Shown here one piece after another: positions 4,634 through 6,940 of a stretch of DNA of 6,940 bases (position 1 is its first letter; each line of letters opens with the position of its first letter). Both the position numbers and the translations under genes were made by a program. The stretch spans positions 1 to 6,940 of the forward strand of contig JAFTEG010000384.1 in NCBI GenBank assembly GCA_017453765.1, written 5' to 3'. The notes under the pieces are model-generated. The model made no database searches, was not told the DNA's origin, and saw only the letters and a program-made list of their open reading frames with translations. The stretch comes from Selenomonadaceae bacterium (lineage in GTDB: Bacteria; Bacillota; Negativicutes; Selenomonadales; Selenomonadaceae).

Positions 4634-6760
4634 TTATTCTACCGAAGTTGTAATTTCGTCGCCTTTAACAGTAAACGTCACCATTTGCGAAAGTGCGCTG
4701 TCGTCGGTAGGCGAAACAAATTCAAAGCAGTAGCCGAAAATGCCGTCGCCGGTATCTTCGTCTTTAAATTCGGGGTTGGCGCTTGAAATTGTGAAGGTGT
4801 CGACGTCAACCGGAATTAAATCATCGTCGTCACTTGAAATCAGCGTGCCGTAGTGAATCGTAGTAATTTGGTCGCCGGCTTTCAACTTGATTAACGTGCG
4901 ATCCGCCATACCGTTATCGTCAATGCCCTTGCGCGCGCCGAGAATGTGATATTTCTCGTCCTTGTAGCTGTAAACCACTTGCAAGTTGCATTCAACGCCG
5001 TTTAACTTAATCGGCACGTTGTAAAGGTTGTAGTCGTCATCTTCCGAAACAATTTCCATGTAAACTAAGTGACCGTCAAGCGTAGGCCACACGGCTTGGA
5101 AGTTGTCTTTAAAAATACCGGTGTCCCAATTCGCATCAATGTTCGCGTCACTGCCGAGATAAAGAATAATGTCATCTTCCACGCTGATATAAGTCAGTTG
5201 GCAATGGACGCTTGACAAAAGGTCCATTTGCTCCGGCGTCAGCTTGACAAAGGCACTGCCGTTATCGTCAACATTAACCGGCAAATCTTCAAGGCTGGAA
5301 ACGGAAAAATTATCAATGCGCTGTGCAGGTGCGGGTTGTGTAAGTTGCGCGTTTTCAATTTCAGCAGGCGGCGCAGGTTCCGGCGTACCTTGAGCGAGAC
5401 TTTCACTGACCTGCGCGAGAGTCTTTTCAAAAGTTCCGTCGTCAATGACTTTAGCCGCCTCGTCGGGCAGTTCGCCGTAAATCAGATAATAGTACAGCAC
5501 TTTCTGCGAAAAGGGCGCCGCGTCAATGTTCAAATAGCCTACCAATGACTCTTCGCCGCCGTCGTAGGAATAAAAGCCGGAAAGACCGCTGCCCTTCGCG
5601 CGGTAATCGCCGTGAACTTTGTAAACAACCGCGTCATCAATAGCCGCGATTAAATTTTGATACGTCGAAGGCAAAATTTTTTGTGACTGCTTGGCAAGAT
5701 CGGCAAGGTCAACCATATTGAAATAGCCGCTTTGTCGCGTGTTGCCGCCGTAATTTTCTGCACGTTGTGCGCCGCGTCCGTACGTGGAGAAAAATCCTCT
5801 TACGTCACGCCGCGCAGATTTAACCGCTTCAAGTCCGAAATATTCATAGGCAACATTAAGGCGCGGAATTTTTGACATATCGACTACTGACAGCGTTGCC
5901 GCGTCATCAGTCTGATATTCTTCGCAACCTTGCATAAAAGTATCACAAATGGATTTACCGAGAGCCGCGCCGCCCATTGCGGGATTTTTGGCAAGAGCGC
6001 CAACCCAGCCGGTGTAATTCCAGCCGTTGCCGGGTTCAACTTCTTCCGAGCCTACCATGTAGCGACAAAAACCGTAAATCGACGCCGCAGTATCGTACGT
6101 CGCCATTAAGCAGGCGTCAAAGCCGATTATTTCAAAAGGCGGCTTGTCGGCATCAGCTTGATAAACTTTGCCGAAAGCTTGCGTCAAGTCATTCAAGCTT
6201 AAAGCGTTTCCGGTGCGCTCATCTGAACAAATGCCGTAGACACTGCCGCCGCCGTGATCCCAAAATACAAAGACGCGGTGATCTGCTTGAAAGTTATCCT
6301 TGCCGTACTTCAAGAAGTCAACCAGCGTACTTTGTGAACCCATATCGGCGTCGGGTAACTCCTGCAAAATTTTCAAGTCCTCGTTATCGTAGACAAGGCG
6401 CGTAATTTGTCCGTCGGGAATAACTTCGTTTTGCCATTCGGTAGTTCCGCCGGTTTGAATCAGCACTTTAACATTTGGCGGAAGTTGCACTTCAACCAAC
6501 TCTGAAAGGTCAAGTGTCGCCGCGCCGTTGCCGCTTTCCAAATCCGTGCCGCACAAGTACCAGTAGACAAGCCACGTGTCATCTTTTTTGTAATCGTTGC
6601 CGAAACTTACGGCAGATTTTCCGCCGGACGTTGTGGACTTGTTATTCGTAGCGGTGTTGTTTGAATTTTGTTCGCCGCCGGAATCAGAGCAAGCGCTTGC
6701 AAATACCAGTGTCACAAGCATAATTACGGTTAAGCCGATTCGACCGAAATATTTTAACAT
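4634..6760 (-). CDS. Clostripain-family (peptidase C11) lipoprotein
   Basis: The ATG at 6760 is preferred, giving 708 residues. GAGGTGA (6772-6766) is its ribosome site with 5-base spacing, and the alternative GTG at 6769 lies inside that site. Residues 1-23 are a signal peptide with a hydrophobic core (GLTVIMLVTLVFASA) ending at a lipobox-like ASAC, so C24 is the probable lipidated residue of an extracytoplasmic membrane-anchored protein. An Asn/Ser/Thr/Gly-rich spacer follows (25-55). The caspase-like catalytic domain spans about 60-450, with FWDHGGG (H169) and GFDACLMA (C217) as the catalytic His-Cys pair typical of C11, whose known members cleave after Arg or Lys. A Pro/Ala-rich linker (458-482) leads to a roughly 220-residue C-terminal domain rich in Asp clusters, which I do not recognise. 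Substrates are unknown. The gene is single and convergent with Dus; sequence resembling an insertion-sequence end lies 35 bases upstream of its start. Confidence 0.92.
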   Translation of the reverse strand: MLKYFGRIGLTVIMLVTLVFASACSDSGGEQNSNNTATNNKSTTSGGKSAVSFGNDYKKDDTWLVYWYLCGTDLESGNGAATLDLSELVEVQLPPNVKVLIQTGGTTEWQNEVIPDGQITRLVYDNEDLKILQELPDADMGSQSTLVDFLKYGKDNFQADHRVFVFWDHGGGSVYGICSDERTGNALSLNDLTQAFGKVYQADADKPPFEIIGFDACLMATYDTAASIYGFCRYMVGSEEVEPGNGWNYTGWVGALAKNPAMGGAALGKSICDTFMQGCEEYQTDDAATLSVVDMSKIPRLNVAYEYFGLEAVKSARRDVRGFFSTYGRGAQRAENYGGNTRQSGYFNMVDLADLAKQSQKILPSTYQNLIAAIDDAVVYKVHGDYRAKGSGLSGFYSYDGGEESLVGYLNIDAAPFSQKVLYYYLIYGELPDEAAKVIDDGTFEKTLAQVSESLAQGTPEPAPPAEIENAQLTQPAPAQRIDNFSVSSLEDLPVNVDDNGSAFVKLTPEQMDLLSSVHCQLTYISVEDDIILYLGSDANIDANWDTGIFKDNFQAVWPTLDGHLVYMEIVSEDDDYNLYNVPIKLNGVECNLQVVYSYKDEKYHILGARKGIDDNGMADRTLIKLKAGDQITTIHYGTLISSDDDDLIPVDVDTFTISSANPEFKDEDTGDGIFGYCFEFVSPTDDSALSQMVTFTVKGDEITTSVE

Positions 6761-6765
6761 TGTCG

Positions 6766-6772
6766 TCACCTC
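6766..6772 (-). promoter_or_regulatory. Ribosome site deciding the C11 peptidase start
   Basis: GAGGTGA on the - strand precedes the ATG at 6760 by 5 bases. The upstream in-frame GTG (6769-6767) is part of this site, so it is probably not the start. Confidence 0.7.
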
Positions 6773-6777
6773 GTTTT

Positions 6778-6793
6778 AGATCGCTAGATCGCT
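6778..6793. repeat. Tandem 8-mer AGATCGCT x2
   Basis: AGATCGCT occurs twice back to back and is followed by AG, giving three overlapping CTAG/TAGA-like steps. It sits exactly between the peptidase leader and the possible insertion-sequence end at 6795. It may be a target-site trace or simple slippage. Confidence 0.8.
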
Positions 6794-6794
6794 A

Positions 6795-6940
6795 GGGGCT
6801 GTTGAATAAGTCAACGCGATAAAATTAAAATTCAAGAGCGGCATTAACCAGCGGCAGTGCGCCAAGTCTGAATTACAGTGCCCACTGACTCGCGGCGTAA
6901 CGCTTAAACCGGCGAAGTGATAGACGTGGACGCACTTAAT
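6795..6940. mobile_element. Possible insertion-sequence end, partial
   Basis: The sequence GGGGCTGTTGAATAAGTCAA at 6795-6814 resembles the termini of several transposase families, whose inverted repeats often start with a G-rich GGCTGTTGAA-type motif. It contains the palindrome GTTGA/TCAAC (6801-6815). The remaining 125 bases hold no credible gene on either strand. The - strand stays open from 6940 to about 6776, but without a start or recognisable protein, which is common for untranslated element ends. The transposase, if any, would lie beyond the window. The call rests on one motif. Confidence 0.35.

Noticed and set aside
5977..6405. 142-codon + strand ORF opposite the peptidase gene
   Set aside because: Lies opposite the catalytic domain of the C11 gene, is Arg/Cys/Ser-rich as shadow frames are, and has no family resemblance.
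6776..6940. Open - strand frame running in from the right edge
   Set aside because: No convincing start or ribosome site, and the translation has no recognisable domain; fits an untranslated element end.

Overview
The window looks like a chromosomal stretch from a low-to-medium GC Firmicute-type bacterium. Strong AGGAGG-type ribosome sites, short intergenic gaps, a stand-alone HPt protein and a clostripain-type lipoprotein would fit an anaerobic gut or rumen lineage such as the Negativicutes. That placement is inference from style, not from any marker gene.

Left part (1-3096, + strand): a probable operon built around TerD-type stress proteins. It opens with a small hydrophobic DUF697-like protein (47-454). 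Next is a six-copy 18-bp tandem array (467-574) that keeps an in-frame 35-codon ORF encoding a (V/L/I)KNLIA hexapeptide repeat. Then comes a two-domain TerD-TerA-like protein with a Pro/Lys-rich linker (604-1875). Three bases later a second ORF (1879-3096) joins a divergent PTS EIIA-like domain, without its expected catalytic histidine, to a complete TerD domain. A strong internal ribosome site and ATG at 2494-2511 could also release the TerD domain as a separate 195-residue protein. A textbook intrinsic terminator for this operon lies at 3190-3216, inside the 3' end of the convergent HPt gene.

Middle (3135-4621): an orphan HPt phosphotransfer protein on the - strand (ATG at 3479) and, divergently, a tRNA-dihydrouridine synthase on the + strand (3647-4621). 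They share a 149-160 bp AT-rich intergenic region with possible back-to-back promoters.

Right part (4634-6940): a 708-residue secreted lipoprotein of the clostripain family (peptidase C11) on the - strand, convergent with the Dus gene at a 12-bp gap. Upstream of it lie a duplicated 8-mer and then sequence that resembles the terminus of an insertion sequence (from 6795 to the window end), with no gene visible in it.

The most novel-looking part is the Ter-type cluster. It combines a DUF697-like membrane-associated protein, a possible repeat micropeptide, a TerD-TerA fusion and a pseudo-EIIA-TerD fusion, without the usual terZABCDE gene order in view. A membrane-linked, calcium-responsive stress or defence module is a reasonable hypothesis from the known biology of TerD domains. 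The sequence alone does not show it.
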